Assembly (NCBI GenBank): GCA_021371795.1
Contig: JAJFVK010000021.1
Location: 1 to 64,000, forward strand
Reading direction: 5' to 3'
Source of the DNA: Planctomycetaceae bacterium
GTDB lineage: Bacteria > Planctomycetota > Phycisphaerae > Sedimentisphaerales > UBA12454
DNA length: 64,000 bases
Part shown: piece after piece, positions 18,213 to 26,205 of the stretch
How the letters are laid out: each line of letters opens with the position of its first letter
Position numbering within the stretch: position 1 is the first letter of the stretch
Program-made: the position numbers and the translations under genes
The notes under the pieces: model-generated
Told to the model about the DNA's origin: nothing
Database searches by the model: none
Seen by the model: the letters and a program-made list of their open reading frames with translations, nothing else

Positions 18213-19211
18213 ATGACGACATATATAATACGACGAATACTTTTGATGATACCGACGATACTCGGCATAACCATAATGGTTTTTGCCATCAGCAGAGCTG
18301 CGCCGGGCGACCCGGTCAGTCTTTCTATGGGGCCGGGCGGACAAATGGACGCGGCTCGCGCAGCAGATGTTCGTAAAGCCCGAATGGCACTTTACGGCCT
18401 TGACAAGCCGATTCATATCCAATACTACACCTGGCTCAAACGTGTCGTCAAACTCGATTTCGGCGATTCAATTAAGCACCATCAGCCGGTAATTAAACTC
18501 ATCGCCAAACGACTGCCGATTACAATTACGCTGAATGTAATTTCAATTCTGATTATCTACATAATTTCGATTCCGCTGGGCATTTTGACGGCCGTGCGGC
18601 AAGGCAAATTCACAGACAAGGTAAGCTCCATAATTTTATTTATGCTCTGGTCGCTGCCGAGTATGTGGGTCGGACAAATGCTAATCGGATATTTCTGCGG
18701 GCCGACGTTCAAGAACTGGTTTCCGCCTGCGGGCTTGAGCAGTAACTTCGCCGAGTCGCTTCCGTTCTTTCCATGGCTTGCCGACAGGCTTTGGCATTTG
18801 GCGCTGCCGGTGCTTTGCTTGAGCTACGGCGGATTCGCGTATCTGACAAAACAGGTGCGGGCTGGAATGCTCGACAATCTGCGCAGCGATTATATCCGAA
18901 CCGCACGCGCCAAAGGACTTGGCAACTGGACGGTTATCTTCCGCCATGCTTTCCGCAACAGTATTATTCCTGTCATTACAATTATGGCGACACTGCTGCC
19001 TGCGATGATTGGCGGCTCGGTTATTATCGAAAGTATTTTCAGTATTCCCGGTATGGGAAGACTCGCGTTCGAGGCTATTACCACTCGCGATTATAACGTC
19101 GTGATGGCTGTAGCGACAATCGCGGGCTTCCTCGACCTTGTCGGCCTGCTGCTTGCCGATATCGCGTACGCTATCGCAGACCCACGAATCAGTTTTGAGC
19201 GGATGGATTAA
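18213..19211 (+). CDS. dppB: ABC transporter permease, DppB/OppB type
   Basis: A 332-residue inner-membrane permease with six predicted helices. It begins with the family-typical MTTYIIRRILLMIPTILGIT. The EAA loop that contacts the ATPases is seen as YIRTARAKGLGNWTVIFRHA, about residues 229-248. The next permease starts 11 bp downstream. The short spacer before the gene (18176-18207) is another degenerate word repeat (GTTGATAGTTGTTAGTTGA). The gene symbol reflects family position only, since the exact substrate is unknown. Confidence 0.92.
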   Translation: MTTYIIRRILLMIPTILGITIMVFAISRAAPGDPVSLSMGPGGQMDAARAADVRKARMALYGLDKPIHIQYYTWLKRVVKLDFGDSIKHHQPVIKLIAKRLPITITLNVISILIIYIISIPLGILTAVRQGKFTDKVSSIILFMLWSLPSMWVGQMLIGYFCGPTFKNWFPPAGLSSNFAESLPFFPWLADRLWHLALPVLCLSYGGFAYLTKQVRAGMLDNLRSDYIRTARAKGLGNWTVIFRHAFRNSIIPVITIMATLLPAMIGGSVIIESIFSIPGMGRLAFEAITTRDYNVVMAVATIAGFLDLVGLLLADIAYAIADPRISFERMD

Positions 19212-19214
19212 ATT

Positions 19215-19241
19215 AACCACGAATGAACACGAATATACACA
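19215..19241. repeat. ACACGAAT word repeat supplying the dppC start codon
   Basis: AACCACGAATGAACACGAAT followed by ATACACA spans the end of the 11-bp spacer and the first codons of the next gene. The ATG of the DppC-type permease lies inside this repeat (ACGAATGAAC), so its N-terminal residues MNTNIHN appear to be repeat-derived. Confidence 0.5.
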
Positions 19242-20428
19242 ACTTAAAAAATGAATGGGGTACTTCTTACGGACAGCTTGTCTGGCAGCAGTTTACTAAA
19301 TACCGCGCAAATATGATTTGTATGTGGTTTCTGGTTATGCTGTTTACAATCGCGGTTCTCGCTCCGTTTATCGCCAACGATAAGCCTTTGGTAATTCACA
19401 TCGACGGGAAAGTGCAGTTCCCGCTTTTCGCAACGCTGACAGCAAACGATTATTCGGTATTTCTTACAGCCATTATCGCTATCACATTGGTTCTGCTGAT
19501 TAAACGCAACAGCAGAAAGGTTGACCCTTTTATGCGGGCGTCTGTTTTGTCGCAGCAGGTTTTTGTCTGCGTATCAATATTGATTTTCGGCATCGCCTCG
19601 CTGCAATATTTTCTTCCGCGTAAACTCGATGCGACGGATTACAAACAAATGCTCGAAAGCGGAAAGGCATCAAACGCTGTTTTCCCCATCGTTCCTTATG
19701 GCTATGCACGAACGGATATCAAATTAAGCCAGCTGCCGCCGACCAAAGAACACTGGCTCGGCACTGATGATGTCGGCTCGGACGTTTTGTGCAGACTGAT
19801 TCACGGCACAAGAGTTTCACTTTCGGTTGGCTTTGTCGCGGTCGGCATATCGAGTGTTATCGGCATTGCTTTCGGCGCTTTAATGGGCTACTTCGGCGGC
19901 AAAGTCGATTTCCTCGGAATGAGACTGCTGGAGATTATGATGTCTGTGCCGACGTTCTTTTTGATTATTACGATTGTCGCGTTTTTTCCGCGAAGCCTTT
20001 TCAATATTATGGTAATCATAGGCCTGACAAGCTGGACCAGCGACGCAAGATTCGTCCGCGCCGAATTCTTCAAGCTGCGCAATCAGGATTTTGTGCAGGC
20101 GGCGATTTCACTCGGTTTGCCTTTGCGGAGCATTCTGTTCAGGCACATGCTGCCAAACGGTATCGCGCCGGTTCTTGTAAATCTGACTTTCGGTATCGCA
20201 GGCGCGATATTCATCGAAGCAGCGTTGAGCTTTTTGGGATTCGGTGTTGCCCCGCCTACACCGAGCTGGGGACAAATGTTGAGTACAGGCTTGAGCACTT
20301 CCGGCCAGTTCCTTTGGTGGCTGTCATTGTTTCCCGGCCTGGCTATATTTTTTACTATTACCGCTTACAACCTGCTCGGCGAAGGACTGCGCGACGCAAT
20401 CGACCCGAAATTGAGAAAGGCAGTATGA
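19223..20428 (+). CDS. dppC: ABC transporter permease, DppC/OppC type, with extended N-terminal region
   Basis: A 401-residue permease, about 100 residues longer than typical DppC. After the first helix (about 32-55) there is an extra region with two further hydrophobic segments (about 72-92 and 110-131) before the usual substrate-loop phrase KEHWLGTDDVGSDVLCRLIHGTR. The EAA loop appears as FVQAAISLGLPLRSILFRHM and the C-terminus has the conserved FLGFGVAPPTPSWGQMLS. The start codon sits within a word repeat and has no evident Shine-Dalgarno, so the true start could be further in. The stop overlaps the next start (ATGA). Confidence 0.9.
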   Translation: MNTNIHNLKNEWGTSYGQLVWQQFTKYRANMICMWFLVMLFTIAVLAPFIANDKPLVIHIDGKVQFPLFATLTANDYSVFLTAIIAITLVLLIKRNSRKVDPFMRASVLSQQVFVCVSILIFGIASLQYFLPRKLDATDYKQMLESGKASNAVFPIVPYGYARTDIKLSQLPPTKEHWLGTDDVGSDVLCRLIHGTRVSLSVGFVAVGISSVIGIAFGALMGYFGGKVDFLGMRLLEIMMSVPTFFLIITIVAFFPRSLFNIMVIIGLTSWTSDARFVRAEFFKLRNQDFVQAAISLGLPLRSILFRHMLPNGIAPVLVNLTFGIAGAIFIEAALSFLGFGVAPPTPSWGQMLSTGLSTSGQFLWWLSLFPGLAIFFTITAYNLLGEGLRDAIDPKLRKAV

Positions 20429-21417
20429 CAGGCAGCGAAACACTATTATCCGTACAGAATCTTTCAACGTGGTTCGAGACTGAACTTGGCACGGCAAAGT
20501 CTGTGCAGAATGTTTCATTCGATATTGCAAAGGGCAAAACTCTCGCGCTTGTCGGCGAAAGCGGATGCGGCAAAAGTGTTACATCCCTTTCAATTATGAG
20601 ACTGATTCCGACGCCGCCGGGCAGAATCGTATCGGGCAAAATACTTTTTGACGGCCAGAACATTCTCGATTTTTCCGAAAAGCAAATGCGAAAAATCCGC
20701 GGCAACAAAATCGGTATGATTTTCCAGGAGCCGATGACAAGCCTTAATCCGGTTTATACTATCGGTCAGCAGATTATCGAAACGATTACGCTGCACCAGA
20801 ACAAAAGCGAACAGCAGGCATGGGCAATGGCCGAAGAAATGCTCACGAAGGTTCATATTCCCGAACCTGCCCGCAGAATGTATGAATATCCGCATTTGCT
20901 ATCGGGCGGTATGCGGCAGCGTGTGATGATTGCGATGGCGATTTCGTGCAAGCCTGCGCTTTTGATTGCAGATGAACCAACAACTGCGCTGGACGTTACA
21001 ATCCAGGCACAGATACTGGATTTACTCGACGAACTTCAGCACAGCGAAAATATGAGTATTCTGCTGATTACGCACGACCTTGGCGTTGTGGCGCAAAGAA
21101 GTGATGACGTCGCGGTGATGTACGCTTCGCGAATCGTCGAGAAAAGCTCTTGCAAGGAACTTTTCAATAATCCGCTGCATCCGTATACGCAGGGACTTCT
21201 GAACTCGCTTCCGCAACTCGGCACAAAAAAGAAAAGACTGAATACAATAGCCGGCAATGTACCTGAACCAATGAGTTTCCCCACCGGCTGCAAATTTCAT
21301 CCCCGCTGCCCTATCGGATGCAACGATAAAAAATGCCAGACCGTCGAGCCGGAGTTAAAAGAAGTTTCTAATGGTCATTTTGCTGCATGTTGGCACGCAC
21401 CGGGATACGAAAAATAA
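20425..21417 (+). CDS. dppD: Peptide ABC transporter ATP-binding protein, DppD/OppD type
   Basis: A 330-residue ATPase. A longer frame runs back into dppC, but the ATG at 20425 overlaps the dppC stop and aligns with the family. Walker A is GESGCGKS, the ABC signature is LSGGMRQR and Walker B is LLIADEPTTALD. The C-terminal cysteine-bearing oligopeptide/dipeptide extension CKFHPRCPIGCNDKKC, which can hold an iron-sulfur cluster in relatives, is present. It energises transport together with the DppF-type partner that follows after one base. Confidence 0.94.
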   Translation: MTGSETLLSVQNLSTWFETELGTAKSVQNVSFDIAKGKTLALVGESGCGKSVTSLSIMRLIPTPPGRIVSGKILFDGQNILDFSEKQMRKIRGNKIGMIFQEPMTSLNPVYTIGQQIIETITLHQNKSEQQAWAMAEEMLTKVHIPEPARRMYEYPHLLSGGMRQRVMIAMAISCKPALLIADEPTTALDVTIQAQILDLLDELQHSENMSILLITHDLGVVAQRSDDVAVMYASRIVEKSSCKELFNNPLHPYTQGLLNSLPQLGTKKKRLNTIAGNVPEPMSFPTGCKFHPRCPIGCNDKKCQTVEPELKEVSNGHFAACWHAPGYEK

Positions 21418-21418
21418 T

Positions 21419-22375
21419 ATGAGCGATAATATTTTAAAAGTTGAAAATTTAAAGACGTGGTTCGCCATCAAAAAAGGCTTGCTGCGCAGAACGGCCGGTT
21501 ATGTACGGGCGGTTGACGATGTCAGCTTTGAAGTTCCCACCGGCAAAACATTCGGCCTTGTCGGCGAAAGCGGCTCCGGCAAAACTACCACCGCAAGAAC
21601 TATCGCGAGACTGATTCCCGCAACAAGCGGCAATGTGATTTTCGAAGGCAAAAGCATTCTGAATCTTCACCAGTCACAACTGCGGAGTATTCGCAAGGAT
21701 ATTTCTTATGTTTTTCAGGACCCGTACAGTTCACTGAATCCGAGAATGACTGTCGGCTCGATTTTGGGCGAGCCTTTGCGTGTTCATAAAATCGCAAAAG
21801 GTTCGGAACTAATCGACAGGATTTCAACGCTGCTGAAAAAAGTAGGTTTGCAGTCGAGTCATATCAACCGCTATCCGCATGAATTTTCCGGCGGTCAACG
21901 GCAGCGAATCGGCATCGCGCGTGCGCTTGCGCTTGAGCCGAAACTTGTAATTTGCGACGAGCCGGTAAGTGCACTTGACGTTTCAATTCAATCGCAAATT
22001 CTAAATCTGCTAAAGGATTTGCAGGAGCAATTCAACTTAACATATCTTTTTATCGCGCACGATTTGTCGGTTGTGCAATTTATCAGCGATATGGTTGCGG
22101 TAATGTATCTCGGCAAAATTGTCGAAATCGCACCATCGACGGCGTTGTACGAAAAGCCGTTGCATCCATATACAAAATTGTTGCTTAACGCGATTCCGAT
22201 GCCTGTTCCGGAGCGAAAGAAACACACCGGCCAGATGATTGCCGGCGGCGAAAACTGCCCGAATGGCTGTCCATTTGCACCCAGATGCCCCCTTGCCGAC
22301 GCCGGCTGCCGACAATCGGCGCCACCGCTCAAAGAGGTCGAAACCGGTCATAGTGCAGCTTGTTTCAAAGTTTGA
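21419..22375 (+). CDS. dppF: Peptide ABC transporter ATP-binding protein, DppF/OppF type
   Basis: A 318-residue ATPase, last gene of the transporter unit. The ATG at 21419 begins one base after the dppD stop. Walker A is GESGSGKT, signature FSGGQRQR, Walker B LVICDEPVSALD, and the C-terminal cysteine motif is CPFAPRCPLADAGC. With the two binding proteins and two permeases this makes a complete importer of the PepT (peptide/opine/nickel) family. Confidence 0.94.
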   Translation: MSDNILKVENLKTWFAIKKGLLRRTAGYVRAVDDVSFEVPTGKTFGLVGESGSGKTTTARTIARLIPATSGNVIFEGKSILNLHQSQLRSIRKDISYVFQDPYSSLNPRMTVGSILGEPLRVHKIAKGSELIDRISTLLKKVGLQSSHINRYPHEFSGGQRQRIGIARALALEPKLVICDEPVSALDVSIQSQILNLLKDLQEQFNLTYLFIAHDLSVVQFISDMVAVMYLGKIVEIAPSTALYEKPLHPYTKLLLNAIPMPVPERKKHTGQMIAGGENCPNGCPFAPRCPLADAGCRQSAPPLKEVETGHSAACFKV

Positions 22376-22486
22376 CATTGAATATTGACAGTTTTGACGC
22401 ATTATGATACCATACATCCGTAAGTGCTGAATAATTAGACGTTTAAAGCATACTATTTTAGCGGATGATTTGCGCAGGGTACAGAT

Positions 22487-22894
22487 ATGGAAAATAATAT
22501 TCGCTGGCAGCAGAGATTTGATAATTTTGAAAAGGCTTTTGCTTTGTTAAAGGGAGCTTTTGAGAAAGATGCTGCGGCGATGTCTGATCTCGAAAAAGAA
22601 GGTGTTATTCAGCGGTTTGAATATACTTTTGAGTTGGCGTGGAAAACTCTCAAGGATTATCTCATTTTCAATGGTGTGTCTTTTGACCAGATCACACCAA
22701 AAAGCGTAATAAAACAGGCGTTTGCCGCGAAAATTATCGCAGACGGCCAGTTATGGATTGATATGCTCGAACAGCGAAATTTGATGTCCCACACATACAG
22801 CAATGAATCCTTTGAGAGTATTTTTGACAATATCGCAAAGCCTTATCTTAATGAATTGGAACAGTTATATAAATGGCTGAAGAAGCAAAAATAA
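22487..22894 (+). CDS. HEPN-type protein of an MNT/HEPN pair (HI0074/HepT-like)
   Basis: A 135-residue helical protein of the nucleotidyltransferase substrate-binding (HI0074) family. The conserved RX4HXY motif of HEPN RNases is present as RNLMSHTY (Arg97, His102, Tyr104). The family phrase FEYTFELAWKTLKDYL is also clear. Its stop region overlaps the start of the next gene by 22 bp, the usual arrangement of MNT/HEPN toxin-antitoxin pairs. In characterised pairs the HEPN protein is the RNase toxin and its Tyr is AMPylated by the partner; in the HI0073/HI0074 subset toxicity has not been generally shown. Confidence 0.85.
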   Translation: MENNIRWQQRFDNFEKAFALLKGAFEKDAAAMSDLEKEGVIQRFEYTFELAWKTLKDYLIFNGVSFDQITPKSVIKQAFAAKIIADGQLWIDMLEQRNLMSHTYSNESFESIFDNIAKPYLNELEQLYKWLKKQK

Positions 22895-23193
22895 AAAAAT
22901 TCGGACTTGCACCAAAGGCCGCAGACCTTATTAGCGATGTGTTCCACCGTCATCCGGAAATATCCAAAGTTATGGTGTTCGGCTCAAGAGCAATGGAACG
23001 GTTTCAGGACTATTCGGACGTCGATCTGGCAATATGGGGAGAGGTAAATTTAAACGTCATCGGACGCATTATGCGTGAACTTGACGAACTGCCTTTGCCG
23101 TATAGTTTTGACGTAAAGGCTTATGAAATGATTAATTACGCTCCTCTAAAGCATCATATCGATAAATTTGGGAAAATACTATATTCCGCGTAG
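22873..23193 (+). CDS. Minimal nucleotidyltransferase (MNT, HI0073/MntA-like)
   Basis: A 106-residue protein with the MNT signature GSX10DXD: Gly37-Ser38 and Asp49/Asp51 in FGSRAMERFQDYSDVDLAIW. A third acidic residue is likely Asp80 in PYSFDVKAYE. It overlaps the HEPN gene. In known systems it neutralises the partner toxin by transferring AMP to its conserved tyrosine. An antitoxin or modifying role here is inferred from pairing and motifs. Confidence 0.85.
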   Translation: MAEEAKIKKFGLAPKAADLISDVFHRHPEISKVMVFGSRAMERFQDYSDVDLAIWGEVNLNVIGRIMRELDELPLPYSFDVKAYEMINYAPLKHHIDKFGKILYSA

Positions 23194-23243
23194 GATGCAA
23201 AACTTGCTCGACTTTTCCGCCGATATTGGTATAATTAGAACAG

Positions 23244-23300
23244 CTTCGGTCGAAAGACCGAATCATCCATTTTGATTTTTAATTTTTGAATTTTTAGTTC
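23244..23300. repeat. Hairpin with flanking T-rich tail, related to the one at 10282-10323
   Basis: TTCGGTC and GACCGAA form a 7-bp stem around GAAA, followed by ATCATCCATTTTGATTTTT. The element at 10291-10323 has the same plan: CGGCC stem, then CGAATCAACAATTTTGATTT. The two share CCGAATCA and ATTTTGATTTTT at the same spacing, with compensating stem changes. A TATAAT (23230-23235) lies just before, so this may form the leader end of the STAS gene transcript. Confidence 0.45.
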
Positions 23301-23306
23301 AGTTAT

Positions 23307-23678
23307 ATGACCGACTATAATATCACAAAAATAACGACTGACAACGCTATAACGACACTTTCTTTCAACGTCGCAAGTTTGGCGGCAGGCATCGATATGG
23401 ATGCCGTGGCCAGGCAAATTTCGGACTTTATCGCCAAACAGAAACCCCAAAATCTGATTGTCGATTTCGCCGGCGTAAAATTCTTCTCATCGCAAACACT
23501 CGGTGTTCTTATCGACGCAAGAAAAAAAATGGCCGCAATGAAAGCGAATATGGTTATCAGCGGAATTAACCCGCAGCTATATCGCGTTTTTAAAATTACC
23601 AACCTTGATAAATTGTTCGTCTTTTATCCGGATGCGCAAAGCGCGATCAGCGAACTGGGAAAAAGTCAAAAAAACTAA
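23307..23678 (+). CDS. STAS domain protein (anti-sigma factor antagonist-like)
   Basis: A 123-residue single STAS domain. The phosphorylatable serine region of SpoIIAA/RsbV-type proteins is seen as FAGVKFFSSQTLGVLIDARKK, with FSS replacing the usual MDSS/ISS. The C-terminus, LFVFYPDAQSAISEL, is typical. Such proteins work in partner-switching with an anti-sigma kinase, but no kinase or sigma gene is adjacent, so the partner is unknown. It precedes the ACT-domain gene by 33 bp and is probably co-transcribed with it. Confidence 0.85.
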   Translation: MTDYNITKITTDNAITTLSFNVASLAAGIDMDAVARQISDFIAKQKPQNLIVDFAGVKFFSSQTLGVLIDARKKMAAMKANMVISGINPQLYRVFKITNLDKLFVFYPDAQSAISELGKSQKN

Positions 23679-23711
23679 ACGTTCCATGTCGAAATTTTGA
23701 AAGGAGAACGT

Positions 23712-24167
23712 ATGGAAATGCTAAAACAATTCTCAATTTTTATGGTAAACAAGCCCGGCATTCTGTCTCGAATCCTCGATGAATTCACCAAATCAAAAAT
23801 CAATATTAGCGCTCTTACAGTTATGGATTCTGTGGAGCACGGCGTTCTGCGGGTTGTTCCGGAAGACGCCGACAAATTGCGCAACGCGCTGAATAAGACT
23901 AACATTCAGTTCAATGAAACCGAAGTGCTTTGCGTAACACTGCCGAATAAATCCGGCGCATTTGCGTCTATAACCGACAAGCTCGCCAAAGCACATATCA
24001 ATATCGCGTACGCTTATGTAACTTCAGGTGCTAAAGGCGGAAAGACAACTGCGGTGATGAAAGTCGCCGATGTCAAAAAGGCAATGAAAGTCCTGCAAAA
24101 CACCGGCACTCCTTCGGACAGCAGAAGATATGCCGAACGCAGAACCAAGGCCGCTCGCAAAGGCTGA
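23712..24167 (+). CDS. Tandem ACT-domain protein
   Basis: A 151-residue protein. The ATG at 23712 has AAGGAG at 23701-23706; an upstream in-frame TTG is rejected. The first ACT domain (about 1-65) begins LKQFSIFMVNKPGILSRILD and the second (about 67-130) begins VLCVTLPNKSGAFASITDKL, both with the Gly at the ligand turn. The C-terminus is a basic tail rich in Arg and Lys. ACT pairs bind amino acids; stand-alone ones of this type are presumed small-ligand sensors. Ligand and partner are unknown. Confidence 0.85.
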   Translation: MEMLKQFSIFMVNKPGILSRILDEFTKSKINISALTVMDSVEHGVLRVVPEDADKLRNALNKTNIQFNETEVLCVTLPNKSGAFASITDKLAKAHINIAYAYVTSGAKGGKTTAVMKVADVKKAMKVLQNTGTPSDSRRYAERRTKAARKG

Positions 24168-24235
24168 CGCCAATAGTTTTGAGTCTTGAGTTTTTAGTTT
24201 CGAGTTACAGACTAAAAAAAATATCAAAATATTTC

Positions 24236-24264
24236 TTGACATTTTTCTATGGAAAATATATTTA
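24236..24264 (+). promoter_or_regulatory. Sigma-70 promoter before the methyltransferase leader
   Basis: A perfect TTGACA (24236-24241) is followed after 17 bp by TATTTA (24259-24264); TATATT at 24257-24262 is an alternative. The predicted start is near 24271, some 230 nt before the next annotated gene. Confidence 0.5.
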
Positions 24265-24270
24265 TGATTT

Positions 24271-24476
24271 CTCGTTTAGAAATTTAATGGAAATTTTAAT
24301 GTTCGAGTCTACGACAAATTGGTTTAAACATCTTTCAACCGCTACAACGGGCAGGAAGATGGTCTGCGTTTATGCCATTATGCCGGTGATTAAGGAGAAT
24401 AATCCCTAAAAGACTTTGAACATATATTATGATTTTAAAAAGCCTTGCAGGGAACAAACCTTGCAAGGCTTTTTTA
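24271..24476 (+). ncRNA. Structured leader or small transcript ending at a terminator before the methyltransferase
   Basis: About 205 nt lie between a good promoter and a strong intrinsic terminator that stops only 25 nt before the methyltransferase ATG. This is the layout of a riboswitch, attenuator or small RNA. The stretch also contains a 36-codon open frame (24299-24409, product beginning MFESTTNWFKHLSTAT) with only a weak ribosome binding site, so a leader peptide or small protein is another option. I could not match it to a known riboswitch class by eye. Confidence 0.35.
24440..24476 (+). terminator. Strong intrinsic terminator
   Basis: AAGCCTTGCA and TGCAAGGCTT form a 10-bp stem (about 24440-24449 with 24462-24471) followed by a T run. 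The methyltransferase start at 24501 follows closely. Confidence 0.85.
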
Positions 24477-24500
24477 TTTGTCCAAATAAGGAAATTTAAA

Positions 24501-25250
24501 ATGAAAAAGCATCAAAACTGGTATGAAGACAAAAATCTGTGGAAAAATCTCGAAACAACGCTGTTCAATCCGAGACGTATCGCGGCGGCTAAAGATGAAA
24601 TGAAGCAGGTTATTAAACTTTCGAGAATGCGCAAAGGCGCACGAGTCCTTGATTTGTGCTGCGGAGTCGGCAGACATTCGCTGGAGTTGTCACGCAGAGG
24701 CTTTAAAGTTGTCGGCGTTGACCTGACAGAACAATACGTCAATACGGCACACAAAGCAGCCCGCGCGGAAGGTCTGAACGTACAGTTTATTCGTGATGAT
24801 ATGAGACGATTCTGCCAGCTCGATTATTTCGATGCGGTAATCAATATGTACACGGCGTTCGGTTATTTCGAGAGCCCTGCCGACGACAGGCGAGTTATAA
24901 GTAATATTTATTATTCGCTGCGCAAAGGCGGGACGCTGATTATGGAAACAATGTCGAAAGAGATTCTGGCACGCATATATCAGCCGCGACTGTGGTCTGA
25001 AGAAAACGGCGTTATCTGTTTGCAGGAACATAAAGTTTCGCAAAACTGGTCGTGGGTCGAGAATAAATGGCTGCTGCTTAAAGGCAGGAAACGATATGAA
25101 ATCCGGTTCGGTCATCGGCTTTATTCGGCGGCGGAATTGACCACCCTGCTCAAAGACTGCGGCTTTAGTTCGGTAAAAATATTCGGCGATTGGGATTGTA
25201 ACGATTATGACCATAACGCAAAAAGATTAATTGCGGTAGCAAAAAAATAA
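24501..25250 (+). CDS. Class I SAM-dependent methyltransferase (1 of 3)
   Basis: A 249-residue protein; the ATG at 24501 is preceded by AAGGA at 8-nt spacing, and a longer frame passing through the terminator is rejected. Motif I is VLDLCCGVGRHSLELSRRG and the acidic end of beta-2 is VVGVDLTEQY. The middle region (DYFDAVINMYTAFGYF) and C-terminus belong to the methyltransferase-domain-25/11 type. The substrate cannot be told from sequence. It is first of three tandem methyltransferases only distantly related to each other. Confidence 0.87.
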   Translation: MKKHQNWYEDKNLWKNLETTLFNPRRIAAAKDEMKQVIKLSRMRKGARVLDLCCGVGRHSLELSRRGFKVVGVDLTEQYVNTAHKAARAEGLNVQFIRDDMRRFCQLDYFDAVINMYTAFGYFESPADDRRVISNIYYSLRKGGTLIMETMSKEILARIYQPRLWSEENGVICLQEHKVSQNWSWVENKWLLLKGRKRYEIRFGHRLYSAAELTTLLKDCGFSSVKIFGDWDCNDYDHNAKRLIAVAKK

Positions 25251-25264
25251 GAAAGGAATATACA

Positions 25265-26002
25265 ATGAAACAGTGGTATGAAACTTTGTATGAGAATAAC
25301 GCGAAAAAATATGACTCTGAACGTTTTGTACAGGGAACAGTTGGCGAAGTTGATTTTATTGAAAGGGAGTTGAGTTTTGATAAGACAAAAACAATTTTGG
25401 ACGTCGGCTGCGGCACCGGCAGGCATTCCATTGAATTAGCCAAAAGGGGCTATAAAGTTACAGGTATCGATTTGTCAAAAGCACAGATTGAAAGAGCAAG
25501 GCAGAAAGCCAAAGAGGCAAACGTGCAAATTGACTTCATACAAAAGGATGCGCGTAAATTACAGTTCAAAGAATGCTTTGACGCGGCAATTTTGATTTGC
25601 GAAGGCAGTTTCGCATTAATGGAAACAGATGAAATGAATTTTAAGATTCTTCAAAATGTCTCAAAGGCTTTAAAGGAAGATGGCAAATTCATTTTAACGA
25701 CATTAAACGCCTTATTTCCGCTTACGCACGATAAAACCATCGAAGACCCCAATTTTAAACAGATAGATTTTAATATAACGACTTTGAGAGAAACAGTTAT
25801 TCTGAAATTTAAAGATGATTCTGAAAAAGAAAACCAGATTACATGCAACATACGGTATTACTGCCCTTCTGAAATTACATGGTATTTGAAGTCATTGAAA
25901 TTCAAAGACATAGGAATGTTCGGCTGTAAACTCGGAGCATTCAACAGAAAAGACAAACTGTCAAAAGATGATTATGAAATACTGGTTGTAGCTCAAAAGT
26001 AA
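25265..26002 (+). CDS. Class I SAM-dependent methyltransferase (2 of 3)
   Basis: A 245-residue protein starting 14 bp after the previous gene with AAGGA upstream. Motif I is ILDVGCGTGRHSIELAKRG, then VTGIDLSKAQIERARQKA. The N-terminus MKQWYETLYENNAKKYDSE and the C-terminus (YEILVVAQK) resemble those of the preceding protein, suggesting an old duplication. It is more A+T-rich and lysine-rich than its neighbours. Substrate unknown. Confidence 0.87.
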   Translation: MKQWYETLYENNAKKYDSERFVQGTVGEVDFIERELSFDKTKTILDVGCGTGRHSIELAKRGYKVTGIDLSKAQIERARQKAKEANVQIDFIQKDARKLQFKECFDAAILICEGSFALMETDEMNFKILQNVSKALKEDGKFILTTLNALFPLTHDKTIEDPNFKQIDFNITTLRETVILKFKDDSEKENQITCNIRYYCPSEITWYLKSLKFKDIGMFGCKLGAFNRKDKLSKDDYEILVVAQK

Positions 26003-26017
26003 CTTAAGGATTACAAA

Positions 26018-26185
26018 ATGAGTATTATCACATTTTTAATGATAAAAAGCGTAAGGGATAAAGAGCAAAGCGACGACGAGCCTGACAAACGGCAAAAACT
26101 AAGAAGCGGTCTGCTAAGAAAAATTGCAGGGAAAACCGCAAAATCGCTGCTTAGGTTAAATAATAAGAAAACAACTAAACAATAA
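26018..26185 (+). CDS. Small basic protein between two methyltransferase genes
   Basis: A 55-residue open frame with AAGGA at 26006-26010, 7 nt before the ATG, and tight spacing to both neighbours (15 and 20 bp), as expected of an operon member. The product begins MSIITFLMIKSVRDKEQSDD and is Lys/Arg-rich throughout, with a predicted amphipathic helix in the second half (GLLRKIAGKTAKSLLRL). I recognise no family. Confidence 0.5.
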   Translation: MSIITFLMIKSVRDKEQSDDEPDKRQKLRSGLLRKIAGKTAKSLLRLNNKKTTKQ

Positions 26186-26205
26186 GAATACAGGAATACA
26201 CAAAA

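Noticed and set aside
19789-20424. Long upstream extension of the dppD frame
   Set aside because: It lies wholly inside dppC in another frame; the ATG at 20425 with ATGA overlap fits the family.
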